Origin: Aporrectodea caliginosa
Taxonomy: Eukaryota > Annelida > Clitellata > Crassiclitellata > Lumbricidae
Assembly (NCBI GenBank): GCA_020284085.1
Contig: JACEVL010000109.1
Location: 124,001-188,000, forward strand
DNA: 64,000 nt
Direction of reading: 5' to 3'
The notes under the pieces: model-generated
Told to the model about the DNA's origin: nothing
Seen by the model: the letters and a program-made list of their open reading frames with translations, nothing else
Database searches by the model: none
Part shown: positions 9,171-19,042 of the stretch, in pieces
How the letters are laid out: each line of letters starts with the position of its first letter
Position numbering within the stretch: the stretch's first letter is position 1
Made by a program: the position numbers and the translations under genes

Positions 9171-11332
9171 ATAAGTGGAGTGCCCCTGTTGAAATCCATG
9201 TTGGGAGGGGTATATAATGTTATAGTTTTTTTTACATAGCTGGAGAGTCTATTATACATAAGTTTTTCGTAGAATTTCGAGAAGTACGGAAGAACAGAAA
9301 TAGGCCTATAATTGGAGACATTGTCCTTTTCACCTTTCTTAAATATAGGTACTATTTTAGCAATTTTTATAGCTCCAGGGACTATTCCAGTACTTAAAGA
9401 GCAATTTATAATGTCAGCCAAAGGTTTGGCAATTCTAACTAAGTGAGGTGCGGCTAGAGAAGGATCTATATCATCAACCCCTTTACTGCGAGTTTTACTG
9501 AAATTCCTACCTATTTCTAAGATTTCCTCAGGGGTAGTTAATAAAATTCCCATTGAATTTTGCTGGGGAGACTTAAGATAATTATTAAAATTGCTGGGAG
9601 AAGGAGGTAGTTTATCAGCAAGCGACTGGGCAATATTAGTGAAAAAGTCATTAAGTCCATTGGCCATTGATTGCGCATCATTAACATTAGTCCCATTAAT
9701 TTTTAACTCCTCAATGAGCTCCTCCTCATTATTTAATTGCATCATGGAGCGAATGAGTTTCCATGTTTGCTTAAGATCACCATTAATTTTAGAAAATTCG
9801 GCCTCATAATAGCTCTTCTCAGCCTTGAGCCTAATCGACTTAAATTTATTTCTATATTCAATAAATTTCATTCTGTTCCCCTCATTTGGCGATTTAATGA
9901 ATTTCAAGTAAAGAGAATTCTTCTTCTTACAAGATTTTAGGATTCCGGGAGTCATCCATGGTTGTTTATAAACATATTTCCTAGATTTATTATGTTTAGT
10001 AATCAGCGGGAATGCCTTATCGTAAGCAAGTTTATAAATTTCCAGAAACATTTCATAAGCCATATTGGCATCCTGATTCTCACAAGCCCTCATAACAGGA
10101 TCCCAATTTATATCTGCAAGTAGCGAATCAAATTTAACAATATTTTCCTCATTAATTTTTCGAGTGGTCGTATAGTTGTAGAAATTTTTCTTAGAATTTT
10201 GTTGGGATGAGAATGAAGCAAATACTGGAAGATGATCGGACAAGTCAGAGATAATTATAGCTGCACTAACTAGCTTCGACCAGGCAGTAGAAAATATATT
10301 ATCAATCAAAGTGGACGTATAAGGAGTTATGCGAGTCGGCCTCGTGATGGATGGGAAAAGTTGATGTGAGGTCAAACAGTTGTGGAATTGGTTAGTTTCA
10401 TTATGATCATTAGTTTTCAGAAGATCGATATTGAAATCCCCCGTTATTATAAGCTCCTTTCCTCTCCCAGCAGGTCCTCGTAATAAATCCTCAAATTCTC
10501 TATTGAAATCTGACAAGTTCAGGCCAGGTGGCCTATATACTACTCCCACTGAATAAGTGGCATCTGTTAGATGAATCTTAATAAACAATTGCTCAAAAGT
10601 GTTATACACTTCCTGGTCTTTTAGCGGTGTATACTTAATACCTTTTTTAACAAACATTCCCACGCCACCACCCCGAGCATTCCCTCTTGATTTGCTTATA
10701 AAATTATAACCTGGTATATGAATGGAATCCTCAGCATTAGGCGGTAGCCAAGTCTCAGTGAGAGTGAGTATAGTAACAGGCAAATAATTCAGAATATTAC
10801 ATATTTCGTCTAATTTATAAAACACACTTCTACAATTTATGTGCAAAATTGAGAGATTGGACTCAACAGTTTCAATTTTGTCACGCCACGAGTGCAGAGT
10901 GGTATACGGACTATCCCATTTAACATTCAAGTAGTAATTTTGGTCAGGATCAGTTTCATTCTTATTAAGCAGTCTACGATTGTCGCACTCTTCAGGGAAT
11001 ACTCGTAGCTCAAGATTGTTATCGATTGATCCCAACAGGGATGGTTTAGAAACATCGTGTAGGCTATTACATACATTCACATTTTCTTCCTCCACATTCA
11101 GAGCAAGTACATTCGTACAGTTAATGCACTGCCAATGTCCGTAGTTCACTGTTATTTTAAACTCTTGGCTATAGCAATCCAAATGGTACACACCTTCACA
11201 ATTTGTACATACAATACACTCGATAGGTTCCATGATTATGTCATCACAAATACCGCATACAGATAGAGCGCCTTCAGCCATCAAAAGTGGGCCAGGGTAC
11301 GAAGGATAGAAGCCACCGCGTACAATCAACAA
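9161..11332 (-). CDS. LINE ORF: PHD finger + AP endonuclease + start of reverse transcriptase
   Basis: The 723-residue frame opens with a C4HC3 PHD-type finger (C26-C29, C42-C45, H50-C53, C69-C72). An apurinic-endonuclease-like domain follows (HINCRS, TETWLPP, GGGVGMFVKKG, GDFNID, SDHLPVF) over roughly residues 155-375, and then the RT finger region (IAKIVPIFKKGEK, NYRPISVLPYFSKFYEK). The last about 21 residues are out of frame after an A8 run, so the catalytic RT core lies in the next segment. The endonuclease nicks target DNA and the RT copies the element RNA there. PHD fingers are known from CR1 ORF1 proteins; here the finger is joined directly to the endonuclease. Confidence 0.85.
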   Translation of the reverse strand: MLIVRGGFYPSYPGPLLMAEGALSVCGICDDIIMEPIECIVCTNCEGVYHLDCYSQEFKITVNYGHWQCINCTNVLALNVEEENVNVCNSLHDVSKPSLLGSIDNNLELRVFPEECDNRRLLNKNETDPDQNYYLNVKWDSPYTTLHSWRDKIETVESNLSILHINCRSVFYKLDEICNILNYLPVTILTLTETWLPPNAEDSIHIPGYNFISKSRGNARGGGVGMFVKKGIKYTPLKDQEVYNTFEQLFIKIHLTDATYSVGVVYRPPGLNLSDFNREFEDLLRGPAGRGKELIITGDFNIDLLKTNDHNETNQFHNCLTSHQLFPSITRPTRITPYTSTLIDNIFSTAWSKLVSAAIIISDLSDHLPVFASFSSQQNSKKNFYNYTTTRKINEENIVKFDSLLADINWDPVMRACENQDANMAYEMFLEIYKLAYDKAFPLITKHNKSRKYVYKQPWMTPGILKSCKKKNSLYLKFIKSPNEGNRMKFIEYRNKFKSIRLKAEKSYYEAEFSKINGDLKQTWKLIRSMMQLNNEEELIEELKINGTNVNDAQSMANGLNDFFTNIAQSLADKLPPSPSNFNNYLKSPQQNSMGILLTTPEEILEIGRNFSKTRSKGVDDIDPSLAAPHLVRIAKPLADIINCSLSTGIVPGAIKIAKIVPIFKKGEKDNVSNYRPISVLPYFSKFYEKLMYNRLSSYVKKTITLYTPPNMDFNRGTPLIWR

Positions 11333-11594
11333 TACAGCTTAATACAAAAGAATTAGGTCAATTCTATGTAGCGAAGAACATTGTGCATTAATTCATTCTA
11401 GACATTATTCCCTTAATCATAAATTCTCGTTAATGTATCATTGATGATCATCGAGTTTCGTGCAGAGGAAAACTTATTAGGCTACTGATGCTTGGAGGCT
11501 GCTAGAAAAGCAGCTACATAAATGCAATGCATCACACTCTTCATCCTGTTCTCTGATTTCAAGTATTTCTGGTTCCAGATGGAATTTGCATTAG

Positions 11595-11770
11595 CAGCTC
11601 ATCTGCGTCCTTCACTCACTGGTCTCCTGGCAATTGGACCTTCACTTGGGATCTCCGGACAACTTCTGTGACACGATGCGGCGCTCATGAATAAGCTGGT
11701 GCCCTGTGCTCCGCTCTTAACTAGTGTTTTATAAATTTGTAGATATCGATTACAATCTGTGTCTGTATCT
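11595..11770 (+). repeat. Dispersed repeat family W, copy 1
   Basis: Contains GGACCTTCACTTGGGATCTC and GGCGCTCATGAATAAGCTGG, TGCCCTGTGCT, then a degraded AAATTTGTAGATATCGATTAC end. Other copies are at 27960-28100, 28192-28330, 33518-33570 and 61385-61497, all in the same orientation. The best copies end in (ATTACG)n. Confidence 0.6.
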
Positions 11771-12224
11771 TTTATGACCTTGGGTAACACTGTGATGTTG
11801 TGAGGTCAACCAAATTAAAATTGCTGTTCAGTTTTGTGAGGTAGCTATGTAGCAGCCTTAGCTGAGCAGAGCTCTTTTGTGAGTTCTTTAATGGCACCAT
11901 AAAATTTTATTATTATTGAATAGCAACTTGTATAGCACCGGTTTAGTTAGTGCACAAGGCATTAACATCAATGAGGTTAGTATCGAGCTAAGAGAGATAG
12001 CCTATGGTGAATAAGCATTTTGAAAAATATATTTAAGTATAGAGCAAAATGGTATGAGTTATCAAGCAGAGCATAACATATTTAATGAACTGTTTGTGAT
12101 AAAAAAAGCAGCATCAATGTTTTCTCGATGTTTATTTAGTTTCCAGTGCCCAGCAAAAAATGAAGCGTGACTGTTTAACCAATGGTTAAATTCAGCCAGC
12201 TCTCAGAACTGGCAACTTAGATTT

Positions 12225-12680
12225 GAGATCCGGCACCTAAACTATGAGATCTACCACCTGAACTATAAGATCCACCCCCTTAACTTTGAGATCCACGACC
12301 TAAACTATGAGATCTACCACCTAAACTATGAGATATACCACCTAAACTATGAGATCCACCACCTAAACTATGAGATGCACCACCTAAACTATGAGATCTA
12401 CCACCTAAACTATGAGAGATACCTACCTAAACTATGAGATATACCACCTAAACTATGAGATCCACCACCTAAACTATGAGATATACCACCTAAACTATGA
12501 GATCTACCACCTAAACTATGAGATCCACCACCTAAACTATGAGATATACCACCTAAACTATGAGATGCACCACCTAAACTATGAGAGATACCACCTAAAC
12601 TATAGAGATATACCACCTAAAGATCCACTACCTAAACTATTCACCACCTAAACAATGAGATCCACCACCTAAACAATGAG
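12225..12680. repeat. 21-bp minisatellite
   Basis: About 20 head-to-tail copies of CCACCTAAACTATGAGATMY plus one base, degenerating at both ends. Because the unit is a multiple of three and lacks stops, one frame on each strand stays open (a HLNYEIY-type heptapeptide on +, a SLGGISH-type on -). These are not genes. Confidence 0.9.
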
Positions 12681-12898
12681 AGAAGCCCCCAAAATAATGT
12701 TTTTTTCTCCAGTAATCGTCCCTATGTTTCATTATTATAGTTTATGTTTTCTGAATAGAGAATGGCAAGGATTGTTTATAGATTCGTCAGATAAGCATAG
12801 GTTTTCGATTTGCGAAGTGTAGCTGGAAGCGCGTAAATGAGTCAATGCTGCATTCAAAGGCGCAAAATAAATGAATATTTCTTGTCATTTTTCAACAG

Positions 12899-13044
12899 TT
12901 GTGGGTGAGAAAGAAGAGCGGAATGGAACGGTTAACGTTCGTACTCGTGACCAAAAGATTCTCGGCGAGCAGTCGATCGCTCATTTGAAGGAACAGTTCA
13001 AGTACTATACCGAATCAAAAGCCGCAGAGGCCAAGAGAAGCTAG
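12899..13044 (+). CDS. Exon 7 (terminal): end of the anticodon-binding domain and stop codon
   Basis: The acceptor TTTTTCAACAG is followed by two bases that complete a Val codon, then VGEKEERNGTVNVRTRDQK, then ILGEQSIAHLKEQFKYY and a stop (TAG, 13042-13044). VVGEKE...TVNVRTRD is the most conserved part of the threonyl-tRNA-synthetase C-terminus, so the domain is complete. The last about 20 residues (alanine/glutamate/lysine-rich, ending in AKRS) do not resemble the acidic-F ends of vertebrate threonyl-tRNA synthetases. No catalytic domain, editing domain or TGS domain is seen in the 12 kb upstream, so this is either an orphan domain of the zinc-finger/RD protein or the end of a synthetase whose earlier exons are outside the window. 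Confidence 0.87.
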
Positions 13045-13640
13045 ATGATTCAGTTCTTGTACATTGTGTTAAACCCAATGTTGAGTATTAAGTCACTATT
13101 AAGTGTTCATTTTCCATAAAAGTGCTGTTTAATGTTAAAAATTGCTCACGTGATGGAATGTTTCCAGTACTTCGTAGTAATTCTTCGCCAACTTCAGTTG
13201 TTGTGGTCTGCGTTAACCGATGTTGAGTGTTAAGTCTTAGGTGTTCATTTTCCATAAAAGTGCTGTTTAATGTAAAAATTGCTTTGTAACTGTTGCCTTT
13301 ACCAAGACCACTAATCACCCACCTGCATTTTGTTCAGGGTAGTGTTATGTCCAAATAGTCTAGACTCTTAAGATCTTTGCTTTATATACGAATTGAGTTC
13401 AATGCATATCTGAAATTAATAGCACATTCAGTAACCACAAACGTTTTGTTTATCAGTTAAGTATTTTCTGGTCCCTGTTGTATTTGTGATGCTTAGATGA
13501 ACAATAACAAACCTCATTAGACAATATAGTAGGGCCTATTATTAGCAACGAATATAGTGCCGGTGATTCATGCACAATGACTCAACCATTAACACACAGC
13601 GAAACTAAGCCGTGATGAGGCCAATATCTAGGTTAGACCA
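13045..13640 (+). other. Probable 3' UTR and downstream sequence with an internal duplication
   Basis: A segment of about 65 bp (ATGTTGAG...AAGTGTTCATTTTCCATAAA...TTTAATG) occurs at 13077-13146 and again at 13222-13284. The second copy lacks a few bases. No clear AATAAA signal is visible. The rest is unremarkable. Confidence 0.5.
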
Positions 13641-13644
13641 TTAA

Positions 13645-14584
13645 CCCTCGGGCTGCAAGGGGGGGTGGTTGCCACCCCCCCCTAGGTTTTTTCATCTCAA
13701 ACTTTTTCCGTATGGAATAAAAATTTGACCTTTTAGGTAGCTGTAGGGGGTTCATTTACACACGTTTTGAGGTAAAATGTGAGATGATATCTCACACCGT
13801 TCAAAAGTTATAGCCAATATACCCGAGGCACCAGGCACCAGATTTTTGACTATATCTTATCCGTCATTTAATATTAAGAGACATAAATTTTACCATTCTA
13901 TAGAGGGAATGTGGGGCTACATTTCTATGGTCACTGAGTTGACCTGAGACAACCGGAAGTGCTCAAAATAAATAATAATACGCGTAATATGTGTGAAAAA
14001 TGGCTGAATGGAAGGACTCCCCTTAGTTTTTGTCTGTAGCATATTCATTTGTCTTCCTGGAAGCGAAACAAAGATACCATTCTTTAGAGGGAATGTAGGG
14101 CTTCATTTGCATACCTACATCTTTGTCTTTTGAATACCGGAAGTGATCAAAATAAATAATAATACGCGTAATCTGTGTGAAAATGGCTGAATACAGCATT
14201 ACAACGTAAACCGATATATATGTGTAGATATATATGTATGGATGTACATTTATACTATATAAACATGTGTAGGGGTGATTTTGTGTATCTTTTATACATA
14301 GATTAGTTTCAAAACACACATAATCTTATATTTGTTTATCCAAAAAGTACAAAATGTACGCAATAATATAAAATATTGCTAATTAATGGGTTCCATTGTT
14401 AAAAGTGATGTAATTTCGAGGTGCATTCACATAATGTACAACTAAATATACCATTCTGTGCAGAAATGAATGCTGAATCCAATGCTATATTACAAGTTAT
14501 GATATGTGAAACCAAACACGAAATCCAGGGGTGGTAACCACCCCCTTGGTAGTCCGTGTTACAAAAAGCTTGGTAGCCCTAGGG
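13645..14584. mobile_element. piggyBac-like non-autonomous element flanked by TTAA
   Basis: TTAA duplications at 13641-13644 and 14585-14588 flank inverted ends CCCTCGGGCTGCAAGG and the complement of CTTGGTAGCCCTAGGG. GGTGGTTGCCACC and GGTGGTAACCACC palindromes lie inside the ends. The interior has no transposase. It carries a direct duplication of about 118 bp (13896-14012 and 14076-14194), each with CGGAAGTG, AATAAATAATAATACGCGTA and AATGGCTGAAT. Confidence 0.7.
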
Positions 14585-14588
14585 TTAA

Positions 14589-15170
14589 TTAACACAGAGA
14601 AATAGGCCCAAAGGAGCCTATGGTTACTGCACATTTTGAAAAGGCAAGTCTTATGTTGATAATGTAATGATGTATAAGCGACTGGGCAGAATGGACAGAT
14701 ATAGGGAGAGTTCCAGAATCTATGTTCAGAAACAAAGCTCGTTCACCAAAAACAGTTCTAGTTTTAGACATGACCAGAGAAAGATCAATACTTTGAATAA
14801 TAAGTCTAAGAAATATGGACTGATTTTAAGTATTGTGTGGGCCTGAGATCGATGTTTTATGAGCTGTGAGCCCCAATTTGAAAGTCCTCTGCTGAACAGG
14901 ATTATCGAAATAACAAAATATAGACCTACACATGAAACCTAACTAATAACTGTACCAGTATGACCATGTGGGTCCAATGAATGAATTAGGCCAATAAAGT
15001 TGGCTAAAATATCAAACCCTTCTAGGAAGGATGTGAGGAGCCCAACTAAACGACTACGATTTATGTGGGCGACAATTAGGTTTGTGGTCATGCTGGTTTG
15101 ATAAAACCCTGCCTGTATCGAATTAAAGGAGCCTACACGCCTACCTAAAGGCCGAACCTATCTTCTGAGG
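14589..15170. other. Unannotated stretch
   Basis: I see no gene or repeat family that I can name here. Confidence 0.4.
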
Positions 15171-15193
15171 TTTGCTGGACAAAGAGCTATCTT

Positions 15194-15345
<152 letters not shown>

Positions 15346-15679
15346 CTCGTTCTCAATCTCTCTGTAGGCGTATGTCATAGTTTGGAAGATGGGCAGGTGG
15401 ATGAACCGGGTCTGGCACAACACAGTACACACCGCCTAGATTTGACAAAGGTGTAGGCCACATTTCAGATTTAGCACCGGTTCTCTTGCCAATTCAACGA
15501 TTGTGAGAAATCAAACATCGTCATTCAATCGTAAGCCTATAATAAGCAACACATATAGGCCTACAACAGACAGGTGGCCAACCTGATCATACATAGTCCC
15601 AATCACAGGGCCGTATTTACTGTGGTGGAGGCCCCAGTGCACCGCTGTGGTGGAGGCCCCTTAACCAGCCGCAGGCCAG

Positions 15680-15874
15680 GTGCGGATGTTGCCTGAAACT
15701 GCTGAAAGTCGGCTGAAACTAATAAAGAACAGACTTCGCACATCAATGGGCAATGAGCGGTTGTCCCATCTGGCTCTAATGAGCATACAAGCTGACATTC
15801 TGCGTGAAATCAACTTTGAGGACCTGGTGACCGAATTTGCGAGGAAGAAAACACTCAAAGTTTCACTAATTTGA
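15680..15874 (+). pseudogene. hAT transposase C-terminal dimerisation relic
   Basis: About 60 residues read SRLKLIKNRLRTSM, NERLSHLALMSI, ADILREINFEDLVTEF. This is the typical C-terminal hAT dimerisation region (K-x-I/L-K-x-x-L-R-S/T-x-M then ERLxxLAxxSI). The catalytic part is missing, so this is a deletion derivative. Confidence 0.75.
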
Positions 15875-15957
15875 CATAAATTCACGCCCGAGACAAACTA
15901 CCTTCTAACCTATTAACTGTATTAACTGTTTCTTAGTTTTAACCATATTACAATTGT

Positions 15958-16366
15958 GGCCGTCCATAAAGTACGTCACGCTCCAGGGGAGGGGGTTTAA
16001 GAAAGTGTGACAGTTTGTGACAGGGGGAGGGGGTCAGGCCATGTGTGACGTCACACATTTATTTTTATATTTTATTTATAATTTATTTTTTATTTTTTTA
16101 GTAGAATTTCATAGCTTTAAAAATAATTTTCAAAAATTTTCTGAAACATTTTAATTAGTTTTATTTCAAAATAGCATGAAATGCATATCTCCTGAATGTG
16201 TTTTTCACGATTCCTCTCGCTAGGAGCGCTAGTAATAATGCTGTTGCGAAGCCTTGTTTATGTATTAGCCTTGCTTTCGGAAGTATTATTATTTCTATGT
16301 TGAAAGTGTGACGTACTTTAGGGGGGGTCCGAGTTTTGTGACAGTTTGTGACAGGGGGGAGGGGGG
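15958..16366. mobile_element. Inverted-repeat DNA element (unclassified MITE)
   Basis: GTCCATAAAGTACGTCACGC near the left end is mirrored by AGTGTGACGTACTTTA near 16305-16320. TGTGACAGTTTGTGACAGGG occurs at both ends in the same orientation (16007 and 16338). No coding frame. The right end may be cut by the adjacent LINE tail. Confidence 0.5.
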
Positions 16367-16367
16367 T

Positions 16368-18905
16368 AAAAATCAATCAATCTTTATTGAAACCATCAAT
16401 ACAGTTATGTACAGTAATAGACTTCACATATCGAGATGGCAACAAGGAAGGCCCTTAAGGGATTAAAGATCCCGCTAACAGGGACACCTATTTGCTAAGC
16501 CTTAAATTAACGTAGTGGCAGGACGGTTAACAGCCTGAATTTACAGGATAACATCAAATGCGTAATTATCAAACTTAAGTCGATTCATTAAGCATAAAGA
16601 AACAAACAAAAAAGTAAATCTTAACTAACAGAGTAACAGTACTTAAGCAATCATGTCTTTTATCAAGTAAGAACGTAACATTTTTTTAAACCATTGAAAA
16701 TTAGGCACCTGCTGAATAGAAAGAGGAATTCTACTCCAAACACCTGGGCCAGTAAATTTAATGGAGAATCTTCGTGAGTTAGAGTGGGCATGAATACCAC
16801 GATAAAGTTTAGAGCTTCTAGTAAAGTGATGATGTATGTCAGATCCTAGCTGAAAGTAACCTGAAAAGTTCGGAGGCAGAAGGTCGTGGGTAAATCGGTA
16901 CATAAAAACCCCTATCTGGAAGGTCCTTATTTGGTGGAACTTAAGTAATTTAAATTTTGGAAATAGTGGGCTTGTGTGAGCAAATAACGAAGCTCCAGCT
17001 ATTATGCGTACCCCACGCTTTTGTAGTGATACTAATTTATGTAGTCTGGATTCATAGGTAGATGCCCATACTAAATTACAATACGAAATGTATGGATATA
17101 CTAGGGAGTAATATAGCTTTGCTCGGATAGAGGAAGGGAGAATGTGGGAGGTACGGTAGAGTATGCCAATATTTTTTGCAACTTTTGCCGAGATATTTTT
17201 AATGTGATCACTCCACGTAAGGTGTTGATCAATGTATACACCAAGAAATTTGGAGGAGCTAACCTGTGATATGAGGGTCCCATTCATAGACAGTAGCAGT
17301 GAATCACTGGGGGGACAAATTTTTCTGTAGGAACGAAATAGAATAAAGTTAGTTTTCTCCAAGTTTAGGGAAAGTCTATTAGCAGAGAACCATTCAGCTA
17401 TAGAGATAAGTTCACTATTTATAGTCTGCACAAGAGTGTGATAGGATTTATGGGAATAAAAGACATTTGTGTCGTCAGCAAAGAGGATGAAGGAGAGAAT
17501 AGGCGATACATTGGGTAAGTCATTGATATATAAGAGGAAGAGTAGGGGCCCAAGATTAGATCCTTGTGGAACTCCGTATTTTACCATTCTAAAGCTTGAG
17601 AGAGCGCCATTACATGAGACACATTGGAGACGTTTATCAAGGTAGCTAGTAAACCAGGCTAGTTGGGTGCCTCTGATACCGTAATTAGCTAATTTTTGTA
17701 GCAAGATATCATGATTTACGGTATCAAAGGCCTTGGCTAAATCGAAGAATATTCCAATGGAGTACTCGTTATTTTCAAACGCATTTGATATTTTATCATA
17801 CATATTCATTAGAGGCATGAAAGTAGAGCGACCCGATTGAAAGCCGTATTGGTGGGAGAATATGATGTTAGATTTTTCTACAAAGTTGCTAAGCCTGTCA
17901 TACATAACTTTTTCGAAGTATTTGGCAAAGAAAGGAAGGATAGAAATAGGCCTATAGTTTGTAGGGTCATCCCTATCTCCCTTTTTGTATATAGGAACAA
18001 TTTTGGCAATTTTTATAGCATGAGGTACTACCCCAGTATTAAGGGAGCAATTAATAAGTTCAGCAAGCTGGGGAGCAATTAAAGGAATATAAGATATAGC
18101 AATATGAGGATCGATGTCATCAACACCACGACTATGACTGTCATGAATAGAGTGGCTCAAATTATTAATTTCTTCAGGTGAAGTCGGAATAAGGCCAAAG
18201 GAGTTAGGCATGGGGGGGTCAAGGTAATTGGTAAAGGAAAATCTAGAATTTGGAATTTGTTCAGCTAGAGTTTGGGCAATGCCGGAGAAGAGATTATTAA
18301 GAGTATTTGCCATCGTTTTGGGATCATCATTTTTAATTCCATTTATTTTAAGAGATTCAATTTTAACACTGTGTTCACCCATTTTTACGATAGTGCGAAT
18401 GAGGTTCCAAGTTTTCTTTAGATTATTACTATGCTTGCTAAATTCGACTGCATAATAATACTTTTCAGCTTTCATTCTGATTGTTTTGAATTTATTCCTG
18501 TAGGAAATAAATTTATTTTTATTGGCAAGGGTAGGAGCTTTTATATATTTTAAATGTAGTTGGGCTTTTCTCTTGCTAGATTTAAGGAGCCCACGTGTCA
18601 TCCAAGGGTGCTTGAACACAGGTTTCCCCTTGGTCCTGTTAGGCTTAATCGGGAATGCTTTATCGTAATTACGTTTGTATTCGACCATGAACACGTCATA
18701 GGCCTTGTTGACGTCCTTATTATAACAGGCTTCAAGCATTGGAGACCAATCGGCCTCAGAAAGATAATTACCAAAGTTTGCCCTTCCCTCTTCACTAATA
18801 ACCCGAGAGTCATCAATAAAGGAATTCTTACAACTACGCATCTCCAAATTAAAGCAGGATAGAACAGGCAAATGGTCAGTTTTAGATATTTTAATTGTGT
18901 CTGTG
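16368..18905 (-). mobile_element. 5'-truncated CR1-like LINE with an open RT frame
   Basis: Read right to left the element begins inside the end of the endonuclease (SKTDHLPV), runs through a complete RT and C-terminal domain, then a 3' UTR with the GCGGGATC...AATCCC block (16440-16500), and ends in a (TTGAT)/(TGAT) tail at 16368-16392. It is inserted in the hAT element 15606-19039. Confidence 0.88.
16643..18871 (-). CDS. LINE reverse transcriptase, uninterrupted 742-residue frame
   Basis: The frame covers a linker with KHPWMTRGLLKSSKRK, the RT fingers (IAKIVPIYKKGDR, NYRPISILPFFAKYFEK), the palm (FFDLAKAFDTVNH, YGVPQGSNLGPLLFLLYIN, FADDTN) and a C-terminal domain (GPGVWSRIPLSI). The endonuclease has been lost by 5' truncation, so the copy cannot be autonomous. 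No in-frame stop interrupts it, which implies recent insertion. It differs clearly in sequence from the LINE at 7643-11340, so at least two related CR1-like lineages are present. Confidence 0.87.
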   Translation of the reverse strand: MPVLSCFNLEMRSCKNSFIDDSRVISEEGRANFGNYLSEADWSPMLEACYNKDVNKAYDVFMVEYKRNYDKAFPIKPNRTKGKPVFKHPWMTRGLLKSSKRKAQLHLKYIKAPTLANKNKFISYRNKFKTIRMKAEKYYYAVEFSKHSNNLKKTWNLIRTIVKMGEHSVKIESLKINGIKNDDPKTMANTLNNLFSGIAQTLAEQIPNSRFSFTNYLDPPMPNSFGLIPTSPEEINNLSHSIHDSHSRGVDDIDPHIAISYIPLIAPQLAELINCSLNTGVVPHAIKIAKIVPIYKKGDRDDPTNYRPISILPFFAKYFEKVMYDRLSNFVEKSNIIFSHQYGFQSGRSTFMPLMNMYDKISNAFENNEYSIGIFFDLAKAFDTVNHDILLQKLANYGIRGTQLAWFTSYLDKRLQCVSCNGALSSFRMVKYGVPQGSNLGPLLFLLYINDLPNVSPILSFILFADDTNVFYSHKSYHTLVQTINSELISIAEWFSANRLSLNLEKTNFILFRSYRKICPPSDSLLLSMNGTLISQVSSSKFLGVYIDQHLTWSDHIKNISAKVAKNIGILYRTSHILPSSIRAKLYYSLVYPYISYCNLVWASTYESRLHKLVSLQKRGVRIIAGASLFAHTSPLFPKFKLLKFHQIRTFQIGVFMYRFTHDLLPPNFSGYFQLGSDIHHHFTRSSKLYRGIHAHSNSRRFSIKFTGPGVWSRIPLSIQQVPNFQWFKKMLRSYLIKDMIA

Positions 18906-19042
18906 CGCGCTGTGCACTATTGAAATATTTCATAATTATGAAACACAAGGAAAAAATGCTTAAATTTGTGGTGGAGGCCCCTATGTGGTGGAGGCCCCTG
19001 TGCACTGGCACATAGTGCACATGCCTAAATCCAGGCCTGACA

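Larger units (their letters stand above)
7643..11340 (-). mobile_element. CR1-like LINE, nearly complete, inserted antisense in the last intron
   Basis: Read right to left it has a PHD-finger/endonuclease/RT open frame (11332-9161), the rest of the RT (to about 8358), a C-terminal domain (8310-8005), a 3' UTR with the GCGGGATC hairpin block (near 7795-7835) and a (TTGAT)n-type tail at 7643-7670. The tail lies under 30 bp from the splice donor at 7615. I could not identify a target duplication. The 5' end beyond 11332 is not defined. Confidence 0.88.
15606..19039 (+). mobile_element. hAT-like element carrying nested insertions
   Basis: The left end CAGGGCCGTATTTA and the right end (complement CAGGCCTGGATTTA) are hAT-type inverted repeats. 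Both ends carry GGTGGAGGCCCC and GTGCAC words (15625-15660 and 18970-19020). A transposase C-terminal relic lies just inside the left end. A MITE-like sequence and a CR1-like LINE occupy most of the interior. The 8 bp outside the two ends do not match, so the target duplication has decayed or my ends are slightly wrong. Confidence 0.6.

Noticed and set aside
12410..12651. Heptapeptide-repeat proteins on both strands
   Set aside because: By-products of the 21-bp minisatellite; no start context, splice sites or conserved domain.
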